Shown one piece after another: positions 8,277 to 17,170 of a stretch of DNA of 64,000 nucleotides (position 1 is its first letter; the number at the start of each line of letters is the position of its first letter). The DNA is taken from assembly GCA_017303875.1 (NCBI GenBank), contig JAFLBP010000022.1, forward strand, positions 54,334-118,333, given 5' to 3'. The position numbers were made by a program, and so were the translations under genes. Under the pieces are notes generated by a model. The model searched no databases, was not told the origin of the DNA, and saw only the letters and a program-made list of their open reading frames with translations. This DNA comes from Chitinophagales bacterium (lineage in GTDB: Bacteria > Bacteroidota > Bacteroidia > Chitinophagales > Saprospiraceae).

Positions 8277-9332
8277 ATGACAACACAACTGAAAATATCC
8301 TGCCTGCTTATTGCCTTGATGTTAAGCGCTTCCTGCGCGGAAAACAAGCGCCCCAAGCCAGTGCAGGCGCCAAAAGCAAGCACGCTGAACCCGGGCAGGG
8401 AAATGTTGAAATTCAACTCAGGCATCCGTGCGATCCTGCACGACAGCAAGGGCAACTACTGGTTTGGGAGCGATCAGGAGGGCGTCTGCAAATACGATGG
8501 CAAAACCTTTGCGTATTACAGCCCTGCGAACGGTTTTTGCGGCAAACAGGTGATTCATATTGAAGAAGATACAAAGGGCGTCATCTAGTTTGGCACCAGC
8601 AGTGGTTTGTGCAGTTATGACGGCGTAAATTTTAATGTCCCTGAGCCGGATTTGCCCTTGAACCCCGGCTCGGTAGCTGCCACGGAACTTTGGTTTCCCG
8701 GAAACCAGCCCAATCAAATTATTGGCATCGAACAGGGCAATATCCACGTCTATAAAAGCCCGCTTATCGTTCCTGAGGGAGAAAACCCCGCCAATCACGG
8801 CATCACAGGGTTCTCCAAAGGTAAAAATGGCAATGTTTGGATTGCCCACTACGCAGGCGTCATCGGTTTTGATGGGGAAAGAAGCCGGCACATCAACAAC
8901 AGCACCATGCATTTCGACGGCAAAACCCGAAACATGCATGTGAGAAGTATTTTGGAGGATTCTAAAGGTCGCCTGTGGATCGGCAACAACAGCATCGGCG
9001 TACAATTGAAAGAAAAGGATACCATTGTTGACTTTTCAGCCAAACATGGCCTGGCCAAAGGAGATGTATTTGCTTACCCCGCATCGCCCGGCACCTTGCT
9101 GCATGTATTCGCCATTCATGAGGACGCACAAGGCAATATATGGTTTGGCGACCGCGATACCGGCGCCTGGCGATACGACGGCAACAGCATGGTAAATTTC
9201 ACGGTAGACAGCACTTTAGGCATACAACATATCTGGGACATCTACGAAGACAAAAACGGAAATTTACTGTTCGCAATGGCCGAGAGTTCGGTATACCGAT
9301 TTAATGGAACGGGAATTGAGCGGGTGTTTTAG
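8277..9332 (+). pseudogene. Two-component-regulator-type propeller lipoprotein gene interrupted by an in-frame TAG
   Basis: One frame runs from the ATG at 8277 to the TAG at 9330 and is broken only by a TAG at 8586-8588. The N-terminus is a lipoprotein signal (LLIALMLSASC, Cys about residue 21). Both halves carry beta-propeller blades of the kind found in HTCS sensors: NYWFGSDQEGVCKYDGKTF before the stop, then FGTSSGLCSYDGVNF, GNVWIAHYAGV, GRLWIGNNSIG and GNIWFGDRDTGAWRYDG after it. The blade consensus needs Trp exactly where TAG stands (VI-W-FGTSSG), so a TGG-to-TAG nonsense change is the simplest explanation. The product would be a membrane-anchored propeller of unknown ligand. The downstream part has no good start of its own, so the gene is probably dead unless the TAG is read through. 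Confidence 0.82.
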
Positions 9333-9360
9333 GTGTGTGCTTAGCAAAAAATAGCTATGA

Positions 9361-9510
9361 ATTTATCTCAACACGAATAAAAAATTTGTAGGGATTTTCG
9401 ACGCGGCCAAAAAGGAAACTAAAAACGAAATACAAACGTTAGATGATATATACACGTTCAGCGATCAACTCAAAGCGACCGTTGAGACGTACATCGCTCT
9501 AAATTCGTGA
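9361..9510 (+). other. Possible remnant of a gene 3' end
   Basis: A start-less open frame of 49 codons ends at TGA 9508-9510. Its composition looks protein-like (Asp/Lys/Glu-rich, containing FVGIFDAAKKETKNEI and TFSDQLKATVETY). It may be the tail of a lost gene in front of the toxin-antitoxin pair. This is weak evidence and could be chance. Confidence 0.2.
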
Positions 9511-9528
9511 ACTTCTAATTTTTGACGT

Positions 9529-9738
9529 ATGGTTATAGAAAGAACAGCGAGTGAAGTCATTATCAGACTTCCCGCAAACATTAACTGGGAGGATTTGGAA
9601 CTGATGATTCGTTTCATCAAGTACAAACAAAACGTCTCAAAAAGCAAAGCCACCCAAGATGAGATTGATCAGTTGGCACGGGATGTCAATAAGCAATGGT
9701 GGGAGGAGAATAAACACCGATTTTTAAAGCAACCATGA
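9529..9738 (+). CDS. Probable antitoxin of a PIN-domain toxin pair
   Basis: A 69-residue protein (MVIERTASEVIIRLPANI...) whose TGA stop overlaps the ATG of the PIN gene in an ATGA at 9735-9738, the usual layout of a co-translated antitoxin-toxin pair. The N-terminal half (ASEVIIRLPANINWEDLELMIRFI) is strand-rich then helical and may be the DNA-binding and dimer part. The C-terminal half is charged and ends KQWWEENKHRFLKQP, a likely toxin-neutralising tail. The identification rests mainly on context. Confidence 0.7.
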   Translation: MVIERTASEVIIRLPANINWEDLELMIRFIKYKQNVSKSKATQDEIDQLARDVNKQWWEENKHRFLKQP

Positions 9739-10187
9739 AAATCGTTGTTGATACCAACATTATTTTTAGTGCCATGCTGAATCCGACGGCTACGATTGGA
9801 CAGGCTATCATTTATGGCCAGCGACATCAGCAATTTGAATTTTTCGCGCCTCACTTGCTCAAAGAAGAGATTAAAAGACACCGAAACAAAATTATTGATG
9901 TGTCCAAATCTATTGATGATACGACTTTTGAGGACATTCGTGATGAGATGTTCAATTGTGTCAAGTTCATTTCCGAAGAACAAATCCCGTATGAATTTTG
10001 GGAAATTTCCATTCCATTGGTTAGAGACGTAGATATGGACGATATTGCATTTGTTGCTTTGGCCGAATATTTGGATGCCAGACTTTGGACTGGGGACAAG
10101 AAACTATTGGCTGGACTTGAAAAACGCGGCTTTACTCGAATTATCACAACCGATGAGATTTCTAATATGAAATTTACCGACCTGTAA
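9735..10187 (+). CDS. PIN-domain ribonuclease toxin
   Basis: A 150-residue putative toxin of the PIN family (metal-dependent single-strand RNase). The acidic site is visible: D6 in VVDTNIIFSAML, E44/E45 in HLLKEEIKRH, D102/D103 in VDMDDIAFVALAEYL, and D121 in WTGDKKLL. The C-terminal strand FTRIITTDEI is also typical. It overlaps the upstream antitoxin by 4 bp. Known PIN toxins cleave RNA (initiator tRNA in the VapC group) and are held inactive by the antitoxin. The target here is unknown. Confidence 0.87.
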   Translation: MKIVVDTNIIFSAMLNPTATIGQAIIYGQRHQQFEFFAPHLLKEEIKRHRNKIIDVSKSIDDTTFEDIRDEMFNCVKFISEEQIPYEFWEISIPLVRDVDMDDIAFVALAEYLDARLWTGDKKLLAGLEKRGFTRIITTDEISNMKFTDL

Positions 10188-10323
10188 TAGATGCTGCCAT
10201 CAATGCATCAAGATCCTTAAGTTAAGGAATCGCTCTACGAATGCTCTTGTGAAAACAACAACAGAATTTCAAGAAAACTCATGTTGTTCTAACCGAGGGA
10301 GCACCTCGAAAATCCTTAACTTA

Positions 10324-10830
10324 ATGAGCATGATCAATGGAAAAGATGCTTTGGAATACTCAAACTCCACTAAACACGGGGTGAAAATTTATCAAAATGG
10401 CCAAATAGTCAATAACTGTATGGTTATGGGTTCAGGTGGTGCGACAGGAGTTCATCCAAATTCAATGCTGCTCGACGAAGATCAATTACTACTTTGTTGC
10501 GGTAACACTATCTTCTGTTTTACGCTTCCAGATCTTCAATTGAAATGGAAAACTCAGGCGGACCAGGCAACTTGCTTTAGTATTTTTAAACTGCATAACG
10601 ATTTTATCGTACATGGAGAAATGCAAGTGAGCGCCCTCGATAAAGAGGGTTGTATCAAATGGTCATTTCAAGGACAAGACATTTTTGTTACCATGGACAA
10701 ACAAGATCCCTTTAAAATTGAAGAAGACGGTATTCTACTCACTGACTTCACCGGAGCAACATACAAAATTGACTTCGCTGGAAATTTGATCTGGAGCTAC
10801 CACAACAAAAAACATCTGGAAAGACCTTGA
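10324..10830 (+). CDS. Hypothetical protein, propeller-like
   Basis: A soluble protein of about 168 residues with alternating short strands and turns (LLDEDQLLLCCGNTIFCFTLPDL, LQLKWKTQADQATCFSIF, GCIKWSFQGQDIF, GNLIWSYHNKK), reminiscent of PQQ/WD-type blades. This type of protein is common as a single-domain hypothetical in Bacteroidota. I know no function. The frame is open back to an ATG at 10249, but that extension (residues like ENSCCSNRGSTSK) looks non-coding, so I prefer the ATG at 10324 or 10330. It lies between inverted copies of TTAACTTAATG (10316-10326 and 10928-10938). Confidence 0.6.
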   Translation: MSMINGKDALEYSNSTKHGVKIYQNGQIVNNCMVMGSGGATGVHPNSMLLDEDQLLLCCGNTIFCFTLPDLQLKWKTQADQATCFSIFKLHNDFIVHGEMQVSALDKEGCIKWSFQGQDIFVTMDKQDPFKIEEDGILLTDFTGATYKIDFAGNLIWSYHNKKHLERP

Positions 10831-11117
10831 AAAAGTAAAGATATTTTTGGACGAGCGAGACGCAAAAATGAAAAACTTTGTGAAGGCTCACTTCAAAATA
10901 AAAATGCACCGAACAATGCCCCAACCCCATTAAGTTAAAGCGCCAAACCTCCAAAAACACCCTAAGCGCCAGCCATGAAATTCATCAATCAACCAAAAGG
11001 GGTTTATTGTAATGGGATTATTTGGTCACAGGCATAGGGCCATGGGAAAGTTTATAAAATTGGAGGCGAAATGCAATTCCAGGCAGGTCAAGCCTGTAAT
11101 TTCCCCATAAATTAGCG
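10831..11117. other. Gene-free stretch with one arm of a short inverted repeat
   Basis: No coding frame with a convincing product. It contains CATTAAGTTAA at 10928-10938, complementary to 10316-10326 across the preceding gene. A third related palindrome, TCCTTAAGTTAAGGA, is at 10214-10228. Nothing else was recognised up to the promoter box at 11118. Confidence 0.35.
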
Positions 11118-11125
11118 TACTTTTG
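11118..11125 (+). promoter_or_regulatory. Bacteroidota-type -7 promoter box
   Basis: TACTTTTG matches the Bacteroidota -7 consensus TAnnTTTG and ends 17 bp before the ATG of the Rpn-family gene at 11143. No clear -33 TTG is present at the usual distance. Confidence 0.5.
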
Positions 11126-11142
11126 CAGAAAATAGAGATTTT

Positions 11143-12024
11143 ATGGCCAAAAAGTTAGTCCGTTTCGACTGGGCGATGAAAAAAATGCTTCGCCACAAAG
11201 CCAACTTCGACATCCTCGAAGGGTTTCTCTCTGAATTATTGGAAGAAGAAATCAAAATCAAGCAAATCCTCGACAGCGAAAGCAACAAGGAAACCGAAGA
11301 CGATAAGTACAATCGGGTTGATATCCTCGTGGAGAACTCAAAGAGTGAACTCGTTATCATCGAAGTACAAAATAGCAAAGAGTACGACTATTTCCATCGT
11401 ATGTTGTTCGGTGCAGCAAAGGCTATCACCGAACATATCAAAGAAGGTCAGGCATATGCAGAAGTAAAAAAAGTCATATCCATCACGATTGCCTACTTTG
11501 ATTTAGGTCAAGGTAAGGACTACGTTTATCATGGGACGACCATTTTTAGAGGTATTCACAAAAATGATATACTCACGCTTGCGGACAAGCAAATACAACT
11601 TTACAAAAAAAGCAGTGTTCACGAGATTTTCCCTGAGTTTTGGGTAATCAAAGTAGGCAAGTTTGGCAACCGGGTGAAAGACAAACTCGATGAATGGATT
11701 TACTTTTTCAAAAACGCAGAAATAAAAGCCGACTTTTCAGCGAAAGGCTTGAAAGAAGCAAGCGAGCGTCTTGACGAGATGAAATTGAACGAAAAAGATG
11801 CAAAAGAATATAAAAGATACTTAAAGGGGTTACGGGATATTGCCAGCGAGCAACATACCAAAATGGCAGATGCCCAAGATTTGATAAAAAAAGGAGAAGA
11901 CAATAAAGAGGTAGAGACAATTCTGAAACTCCATAAAAAGGGAATGACAAATCAAACAATCGCTGAATTGTTAGATATTCCAATTGAAAAGGTTAATCAA
12001 GCAGTAATTGGTCACGTTTACTAA
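11143..12024 (+). CDS. Rpn-family recombination-promoting nuclease/putative transposase (PD-(D/E)XK)
   Basis: A 293-residue protein of the Rpn/PDDEXK_2 family. It opens VRFDWAMKKMLRHKANFDIL, the family N-terminus. The catalytic core is visible as D in YNRVDILVEN (about 64-73) and ELVIIEVQNSKEYDYFHRML (about 77-96), where E-V-Q replaces the canonical E-x-K, as in Rpn proteins. The C-terminal third is a charged helical region followed by an HTH-like tail (TILKLHKKGMTNQTIAELL). Studied Rpn proteins are DNA endonucleases that raise recombination, and some have been tied to defence. It is intact, unlike the relative at 37.1-37.9 kb. It is flanked downstream by a palindromic repeat. Confidence 0.87.
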   Translation: MAKKLVRFDWAMKKMLRHKANFDILEGFLSELLEEEIKIKQILDSESNKETEDDKYNRVDILVENSKSELVIIEVQNSKEYDYFHRMLFGAAKAITEHIKEGQAYAEVKKVISITIAYFDLGQGKDYVYHGTTIFRGIHKNDILTLADKQIQLYKKSSVHEIFPEFWVIKVGKFGNRVKDKLDEWIYFFKNAEIKADFSAKGLKEASERLDEMKLNEKDAKEYKRYLKGLRDIASEQHTKMADAQDLIKKGEDNKEVETILKLHKKGMTNQTIAELLDIPIEKVNQAVIGHVY

Positions 12025-12076
12025 AACTTTGAAAGTTTAGTAAACGAAAGCGGAGAGGTAGTGTTGATTTCTATCC

Positions 12077-12200
12077 ATTTCCCGCAGATCGCGCAGATTT
12101 ACTCGCAGATCGTGCAGATGTATTCCTGCTGAGCGCTACAAATACCATGAATAAAAAATCTGCGGAATCTGCGCGTAAATCTGCGCGATCTGCGGGAAAT
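12077..12200. repeat. CGCAGAT palindromic intergenic repeat, copy 2
   Basis: A 124-bp element with perfect 26-bp terminal inverted arms (12077-12102 and 12175-12200), each holding three CGCAGAT-type units, around a spacer that contains TTCCTGCTGAGCGC. It fills most of the gap between the Rpn gene and the convergent korB gene. Confidence 0.92.
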
Positions 12201-12258
12201 TGATCTTAGTGCATTACAAACATTTTTAGCACAGCAATGCTTGCTTACAGATAGCACA

Positions 12259-13311
12259 CTACCGCCCCGCCCGGTTCACCGCCTCCAATACCTCCGGCCC
12301 GGGAATCAGCAATGCCTGCGGCAATTGGTTCAGCGGCGTGGCCGTGGTATCCAGCATCTGGTGCAGGTCGGGATGGTCCTGGTCAATGAAGATCAGGCCG
12401 GTCAGGATTTCATTTTTTACTTTGGCCTCGTGTACGCGGTTGATCGCGCCAATGCGGTCGAAAGGATTCCAGTTGGGCGCCAGCTTGCTCAATTGGATAT
12501 AGGAGCCGTCGTGCAAAGCCACATCCAACACTTCGCCTTCAGCGTAAGCAGCCGTTATTTCTTCTTTGAAAGGCACATAATCCACAGCCGCCGTGGCTTC
12601 AATATGCTCACGGGTATAGTCGTAACTCTTGGTGGAGCCGGGGTTGTTGTTGAAAGTCACGCAGGGCGAAATGACATCAATCAGCGCAAAACCCGGGTGC
12701 GACATCGCCGCCTTAATCAGCGGCACCAACTGCTCCTTATCGCCCGAAAAGCTGCGGGCCACAAACGTAGCGCCCATTTCCAGCGCCAGTCCGGCCATAT
12801 CAATGGCGGCAAACTGGTTGGCATGGCCACTTTTGTTCACCGAACCCACATCGGCCGTCGCCGAATCCTGGCCCTTGGTGAGGCCATAACAACCATTGTT
12901 CATCAGGATATACGTGATGTTCAGGTTGCGGCGAATGGCGTGCACAAACTGCCCCATCCCGATGGAAGCAGAGTCGCCGTCGCCAGAGATACCGAGGTAC
13001 ATCAGGTCGCGGTTGGCGAGGTTGGCGCCCGTGGCTACCGAAGGCATACGCCCGTGTACGGAGTTGAAACCGTGGGAGTTACTGAGAAAATAAGCCGGCG
13101 TTTTGGAAGAGCAGCCAATTCCCGAAAGTTTGGCAACACGGTGCGGCTCAAGGTTCATTTCAAAGCAGGCTGATACAATGGCGCCGCTCACGGAGTCGTG
13201 GCCGCAGCCGGCACAAAGGGTGGAAAGCACGCCCTCGTAATCTGCACGGGAATACCCGACTTCATTCAGGGGCAGGTCCGGGTGGCGAAATTTCGGTTTT
13301 ACAAACGACAT
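12259..13311 (-). CDS. korB: 2-oxoacid:ferredoxin oxidoreductase, beta subunit
   Basis: The 350-residue thiamine-diphosphate-binding beta subunit of a 2-oxoglutarate-type ferredoxin oxidoreductase, which makes acyl-CoA, CO2 and reduced ferredoxin from a 2-oxoacid and CoA. Evidence: the conserved LCAGCGHDSVSGAI near 32-45, GIGCSSKTPAYF near 65-76, GRMPSVATGANLANRDL near 87-103, and the TPP/Mg motif GDGDSASIGMGQF followed by YILMNNGCYGLTKGQ (about 110-148). PGFALIDVISPCVTFNN follows near 205-220. There is no ferredoxin domain, as expected for the KorB type. The alpha subunit gene ends 12 bp upstream and GltD-like gene precedes that, so this is the last gene of a three-gene operon. Substrate (2-oxoglutarate versus pyruvate) is not settled by sequence. 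Confidence 0.93.
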   Translation of the reverse strand: MSFVKPKFRHPDLPLNEVGYSRADYEGVLSTLCAGCGHDSVSGAIVSACFEMNLEPHRVAKLSGIGCSSKTPAYFLSNSHGFNSVHGRMPSVATGANLANRDLMYLGISGDGDSASIGMGQFVHAIRRNLNITYILMNNGCYGLTKGQDSATADVGSVNKSGHANQFAAIDMAGLALEMGATFVARSFSGDKEQLVPLIKAAMSHPGFALIDVISPCVTFNNNPGSTKSYDYTREHIEATAAVDYVPFKEEITAAYAEGEVLDVALHDGSYIQLSKLAPNWNPFDRIGAINRVHEAKVKNEILTGLIFIDQDHPDLHQMLDTTATPLNQLPQALLIPGPEVLEAVNRAGR

Positions 13312-13323
13312 ATCTCCTATAGC

Positions 13324-15144
13324 TTATGCGCTTACACCGGCAGCTACCCGGCTTTGAATGGTTTTAAAAATGTAATCGGCTGTAACGGGGAAGCCGTCGT
13401 AATTGAGCACTTTAATGAGGTTTTTGGGATGTACCTCCAGCTCATTCACCAGCAAACTGCGCAACTGCGCGTCGCGGTTCTGGTCAATTACAAAAACCTT
13501 GTCGTGGCTTTCAATAAAATCGCGTACGCTGTCGGCAAAAGGAAATGCCATGAGGCGCATCGCATCCATTGCAATGCCGCTTTCCCGCAGCATATCGATG
13601 GCTTCAAGGGCCGGATAAGTGCTCGTTCCGATGAAAATTATGCCATATTCGGATTGATTGCCGTCCTGATACAATTCCGGTTCTGGCACCAAACCTTTCG
13701 CGGTCTCCCATTTCAGCATCAGCCGGTCGACGCTTTTTTGATAAATAAGGGCATCTTCGGTGTAGCCGGCGTATTCATCGTGCGAGGTGCCGCGCGTGAA
13801 ATACGAGCCTTTGGTCGGGTGCGTTCCAGGGATGGTGCGGTAGGGAATGCCGTCGCCGTCCACATCTTTGTAGCGGCCGTAACGTTCGGTCATGGCTTCT
13901 AATTGCGCCTCTGTGAGCACCTTGCCGCGGTCGAACTGCCGGGAACTGTCCCAGCTCAATGGCGGCGACATGGTATCGTTCATGCCCAGTTCCAGGTCGG
14001 TCATCACCAGCACCGGGGTTTGCAGGCGCTCCGCCAGATCAAAGGCGTCGGCGGTGAAGTCGAAGCACTCTTTGGGCGTGCTGGGGAAAAGCAGCACGTG
14101 GCGCGTGTCGCCATGCGAGGCATAGGCCGCAGAGATCAGGTCGGACTGTTGCGTGCGCGTGGGCATGCCGGTGGAAGGGCCGCCGCGCTGCACATCAATG
14201 AGCACCGTGGGTATTTCGGCAAAATAGGCCAGGCCCAAAAATTCGCTCATCAGCGATACGCCCGGGCCACTGGTAGCCGTGAAGGCGCGGGCGCCGTTCC
14301 AGGAAGCGCCGAGTACTACGCCGATGGCCGCCAGTTCGTCTTCCATTTGCACCACGGCAAAGTTCTTTTTGCCGCTTTCCGGGTCAATGCGGTATTTGGT
14401 GGCGTATTTTTCAAATGCCTGTACCAGCGAAGTGGACGGCGTAATGGGATACCAGGCGGCAACGGTCGCGCCCGCGTACAAGGCGCCCAGGCCGCTGGCG
14501 GTATTGCCGTCCATCAGGATTCGATCGCCAACTTCATCGCGGCGCTCTAATCGCAGTCCAAGCGGGTATTCGTAGTGTTGATGGATGTAATCGATGCCCA
14601 TTTGCATGGCTTCAAAATTGGCAGTAACCAACTTTTCTTTACCCTTAAATTGCTCACGGACAATCTGTTGTAACACTTCCAGTTCAATGTCCAGCAGGGC
14701 CGACAGTGCCCCGACGTAAACCATGTTTTTCAGCAATTGCCGCTGGCGCGGATCAGCGAAATGCTCCATACAAAGCCCCATCATCGGCACGCCGATATAG
14801 TGAATGTCCTCACGGATATATTCCTTGTAGAGTTCCTTGGTACTGTCGTACACAAAATAACCGCCCGGCTTGACTACCTTGATGTCGCGCAGCATACTTT
14901 GCGGATTGACGCTGACCATCAGGTCCACGCCCTCGCGACGGCCGAGGTAGCCTTTTTCGCTGACGCGCACTTCGTACCACGTCGGCAGGCCCTGGATATT
15001 GGAAGGAAAAATATTTTTTGGTGCAACGGGAATGCCCATACGGAACACCGCTTTGGCAAACATCGTGTTGGCGCTGGCCGAACCCGTACCGTTTACATTG
15101 GCAAATCGAACCACAAAGTCGTTCAAAGCACTCAACTTATGCAT
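13324..15144 (-). CDS. korA: 2-oxoacid:ferredoxin oxidoreductase, fused gamma-alpha subunit
   Basis: A 606-residue subunit. The N-terminal ~180 residues are the gamma domain (FANVNGTGSASANTMFAKA, then IFPSNIQGLPTWYEVRVSEKG). The rest is the alpha domain, with LMDGNTASGLGALYAG followed by AAWYPITPSTSLVQAFEKY, QMEDELAAIGVVLGASWNGA and TATSGPGVSLMSEFLGLAYFAEIPTV, all hallmarks of KorA/PorA. The gamma-alpha fusion is typical of 2-oxoglutarate:ferredoxin oxidoreductases in Bacteroidota. I chose the ATG at 15144 because it overlaps the upstream gene's stop by 8 bp and gives the normal N-terminus (MHKLSALNDFVVRF). A frame extended to 15252 would put Fe-S coding sequence of the neighbour in front of it. 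Confidence 0.92.
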   Translation of the reverse strand: MHKLSALNDFVVRFANVNGTGSASANTMFAKAVFRMGIPVAPKNIFPSNIQGLPTWYEVRVSEKGYLGRREGVDLMVSVNPQSMLRDIKVVKPGGYFVYDSTKELYKEYIREDIHYIGVPMMGLCMEHFADPRQRQLLKNMVYVGALSALLDIELEVLQQIVREQFKGKEKLVTANFEAMQMGIDYIHQHYEYPLGLRLERRDEVGDRILMDGNTASGLGALYAGATVAAWYPITPSTSLVQAFEKYATKYRIDPESGKKNFAVVQMEDELAAIGVVLGASWNGARAFTATSGPGVSLMSEFLGLAYFAEIPTVLIDVQRGGPSTGMPTRTQQSDLISAAYASHGDTRHVLLFPSTPKECFDFTADAFDLAERLQTPVLVMTDLELGMNDTMSPPLSWDSSRQFDRGKVLTEAQLEAMTERYGRYKDVDGDGIPYRTIPGTHPTKGSYFTRGTSHDEYAGYTEDALIYQKSVDRLMLKWETAKGLVPEPELYQDGNQSEYGIIFIGTSTYPALEAIDMLRESGIAMDAMRLMAFPFADSVRDFIESHDKVFVIDQNRDAQLRSLLVNELEVHPKNLIKVLNYDGFPVTADYIFKTIQSRVAAGVSA

Positions 15145-16924
15145 ATCTGATAGCTCCTGCTTTTGTGACGTTATACAAATATTTTTGCATGTCCCAGGCT
15201 GCGGTCGGGCAACGCTCGGCGCAAAGGCCGCAGTGCAGACAAACGTTTTCATCTTTTACCATTACCCGCATGGTTTTCAGCGGATCCGACACGTACAAAT
15301 CCTGGCTCAGGTCATTGGCCGGTGCATTCAGGCGCGTACGCAGGTCTTCTTCTTCGCCGTTTTCTGTAAAGGTGATGCAGGTGGTGGGGCAAACATCCAC
15401 GCAGGCATCGCACTCGATACAGCGGGACGTATTAAAGACCGTCTGCACATCGCAGTTGAGGCAGCGCTGGGCTTCGCGGAAAGCCACTTCGGGGTCGAAA
15501 CCGAGTTCTACTTCTAATTTGCGGTCGGTGAGGGCAATTTTCTTCTCGGCGTGTGGCACTTTATAGCGCTGATCTTCCACTACGGCGCTGTCGTAAATCC
15601 ACTCATGGATGCCCATTTTCTGGTGGATGAGGTTGGTAAAGGGCGAAGGCCGCTCGTGCAGCGATGCCCCATTACAAAACAAATCAATGGATACAGCGGC
15701 CTGGTGGCCCTGAGCGACAGCAGTGATGACGTTTTTGGGCCCCAGCGCGGCATCGCCTCCAAAAAACACTTTGGGGTTGCTCGACTGGAAAGTCACTTTA
15801 TCTAATTGCGGCGTATCCCATTTGTCAAAAGTAATGCCCAGGTCGCGTTCAATCCAGGGGAAACTGTTCTCCTGCCCTACTGCGATAAGCACGTCGTCGG
15901 CTTCAAAAAACACATCCGGCTCGCCGGTGGGTTTAAGGCTGCGACGGCCATTTTCGTCGTACACGGCGGCTACAATTTCAAAGGTCATGCCCTTGAGCTG
16001 GCCGTTTTCCACCACAAAAGACTTCGGCACATGGCAGTTGTAGAAGGGAATATCTTCGTGTTGGGCGTCTTCAATTTCCCAGGGCGAAGCTTTCATTTCG
16101 CTGAAGGGGCTGCGCACAACCACTTTTACGTCTTCGCCGCCGAGGCGACGGGCGGTACGGCAGCAATCCATCGCGGTATTTCCGCCGCCGAGCACCAATA
16201 CTTTTTTCCCGATCTTGGTGGTATGTCCGAAAGCAACGCTGGCTAACCATTGAATACCGACGTAGACGTTGGCGCTCACTTCACTCCGGCCCGGCACTTC
16301 GGGCAGGTCGCGGCCTTTGGGAGCGCCGGTGCCGACAAATATGGCGTCGTAACCTTTGTCCAGCACAGCTTTCAGGCTCGATACATGCGTGTTGTAATGC
16401 GTCGAGATGCCCATATTTTCGATATAGCCAACTTCTTCATCGAGCACAGAAGCGGGCAAACGGAAAGAGGGGATCTGGCTGCGCATCATACCGCCACCGG
16501 CCTGCTGATTGTCGAACAGGTCGATTTCGTAGCCCAGCGGCGCCAGGTCGCGCGCGACAGTGAGCGAGGCCGGGCCTCCACCGATCAGGGCGACGCGTTT
16601 GCCATTTTTGGGGAATGGCCCCTTCGGAATCCGGTCAGAGACATCGTCTTTGAAGTCGGCAGCTACTCGTTTGAGGCGGCAGATGGCCACGGGTTGTTCT
16701 TCTACGCGGCCGCGGCGGCAGGCGGGTTCGCAGGGGCGGTCGCAGGTGCGGCCCAGCACCCCGGGAAACACGTTGGATTCCCAGTTGATCATATATGCCT
16801 CGGAGTATTTCCCGGCTGCAATCAGGCGGATATATTCCGGCACCGGCGTATGCGCCGGACAGGCATACTGGCAGTCGACAACTTTATGGAAATATTCGGG
16901 GTTTTGAATGTCTGTTGCTTTCAC
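15137..16924 (-). CDS. GltD-like FAD/NAD(P)H oxidoreductase with extra 4Fe-4S clusters
   Basis: About 595 residues, related to the small subunit of glutamate synthase. In order: an N-terminal Fe-S part (CQYACPAHTPVPEYI, then GRTCDRPCEPACRRG near 60-75); an FAD dinucleotide fold (ALIGGGPASLTVARDL, about 112-127); the NAD(P)H fold (VLVLGGGNTAMDCCRTARRLG, about 243-263); and the FAD-closing motif NPKVFFGGDAALGPKNVI (about 388-405). A C-terminal extension has two 4Fe-4S motifs, CIECDACVDVCP and CLHCGLCAERCP. It probably passes electrons between NAD(P)H and ferredoxin for the KorAB enzyme encoded next (inference from gene order). The frame opens with TTG at 16930. The GTG at 16924 gives VKATDIQNPEYFHKV and is my preferred start. 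A minus-strand TACTTTTG at 16966-16959 is a possible -7 box. Confidence 0.9.
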   Translation of the reverse strand: MKATDIQNPEYFHKVVDCQYACPAHTPVPEYIRLIAAGKYSEAYMINWESNVFPGVLGRTCDRPCEPACRRGRVEEQPVAICRLKRVAADFKDDVSDRIPKGPFPKNGKRVALIGGGPASLTVARDLAPLGYEIDLFDNQQAGGGMMRSQIPSFRLPASVLDEEVGYIENMGISTHYNTHVSSLKAVLDKGYDAIFVGTGAPKGRDLPEVPGRSEVSANVYVGIQWLASVAFGHTTKIGKKVLVLGGGNTAMDCCRTARRLGGEDVKVVVRSPFSEMKASPWEIEDAQHEDIPFYNCHVPKSFVVENGQLKGMTFEIVAAVYDENGRRSLKPTGEPDVFFEADDVLIAVGQENSFPWIERDLGITFDKWDTPQLDKVTFQSSNPKVFFGGDAALGPKNVITAVAQGHQAAVSIDLFCNGASLHERPSPFTNLIHQKMGIHEWIYDSAVVEDQRYKVPHAEKKIALTDRKLEVELGFDPEVAFREAQRCLNCDVQTVFNTSRCIECDACVDVCPTTCITFTENGEEEDLRTRLNAPANDLSQDLYVSDPLKTMRVMVKDENVCLHCGLCAERCPTAAWDMQKYLYNVTKAGAIRYA

Positions 16925-16958
16925 AGGCAAGCCTTTTTGTATTGTGTTAACAGGGAGC

Positions 16959-16966
16959 CAAAAGTA
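16959..16966 (-). promoter_or_regulatory. Possible -7 promoter box of the korAB operon
   Basis: Read on the minus strand this is TACTTTTG (TAnnTTTG consensus), 34 bp before the GTG of the GltD-like gene. No -33 TTG is seen at the normal distance, so support is partial. Confidence 0.4.
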
Positions 16967-17170
16967 AACACCCGCGAATTATTTTACGTTTTTTTATGGT
17001 CAAATTTTTTTGTTTGGGCAAACGAAGGATTTGCGCGAATAAAATAAAGACTAAATCTAAATTATTGACACTTGTTTCAAGCGGGAAGTCATTCTGGAAA
17101 GAAGCCAGAATGTAATAATTTACAATGCCATGTAGACAACCGCTTGAAGACAGTTTGAATACCGTAGCGC

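Noticed and set aside
12241..17047. Several plus-strand frames opposite the korAB/GltD-like operon
   Set aside because: All are antisense shadows without recognisable domains. The minus-strand products match known families end to end.
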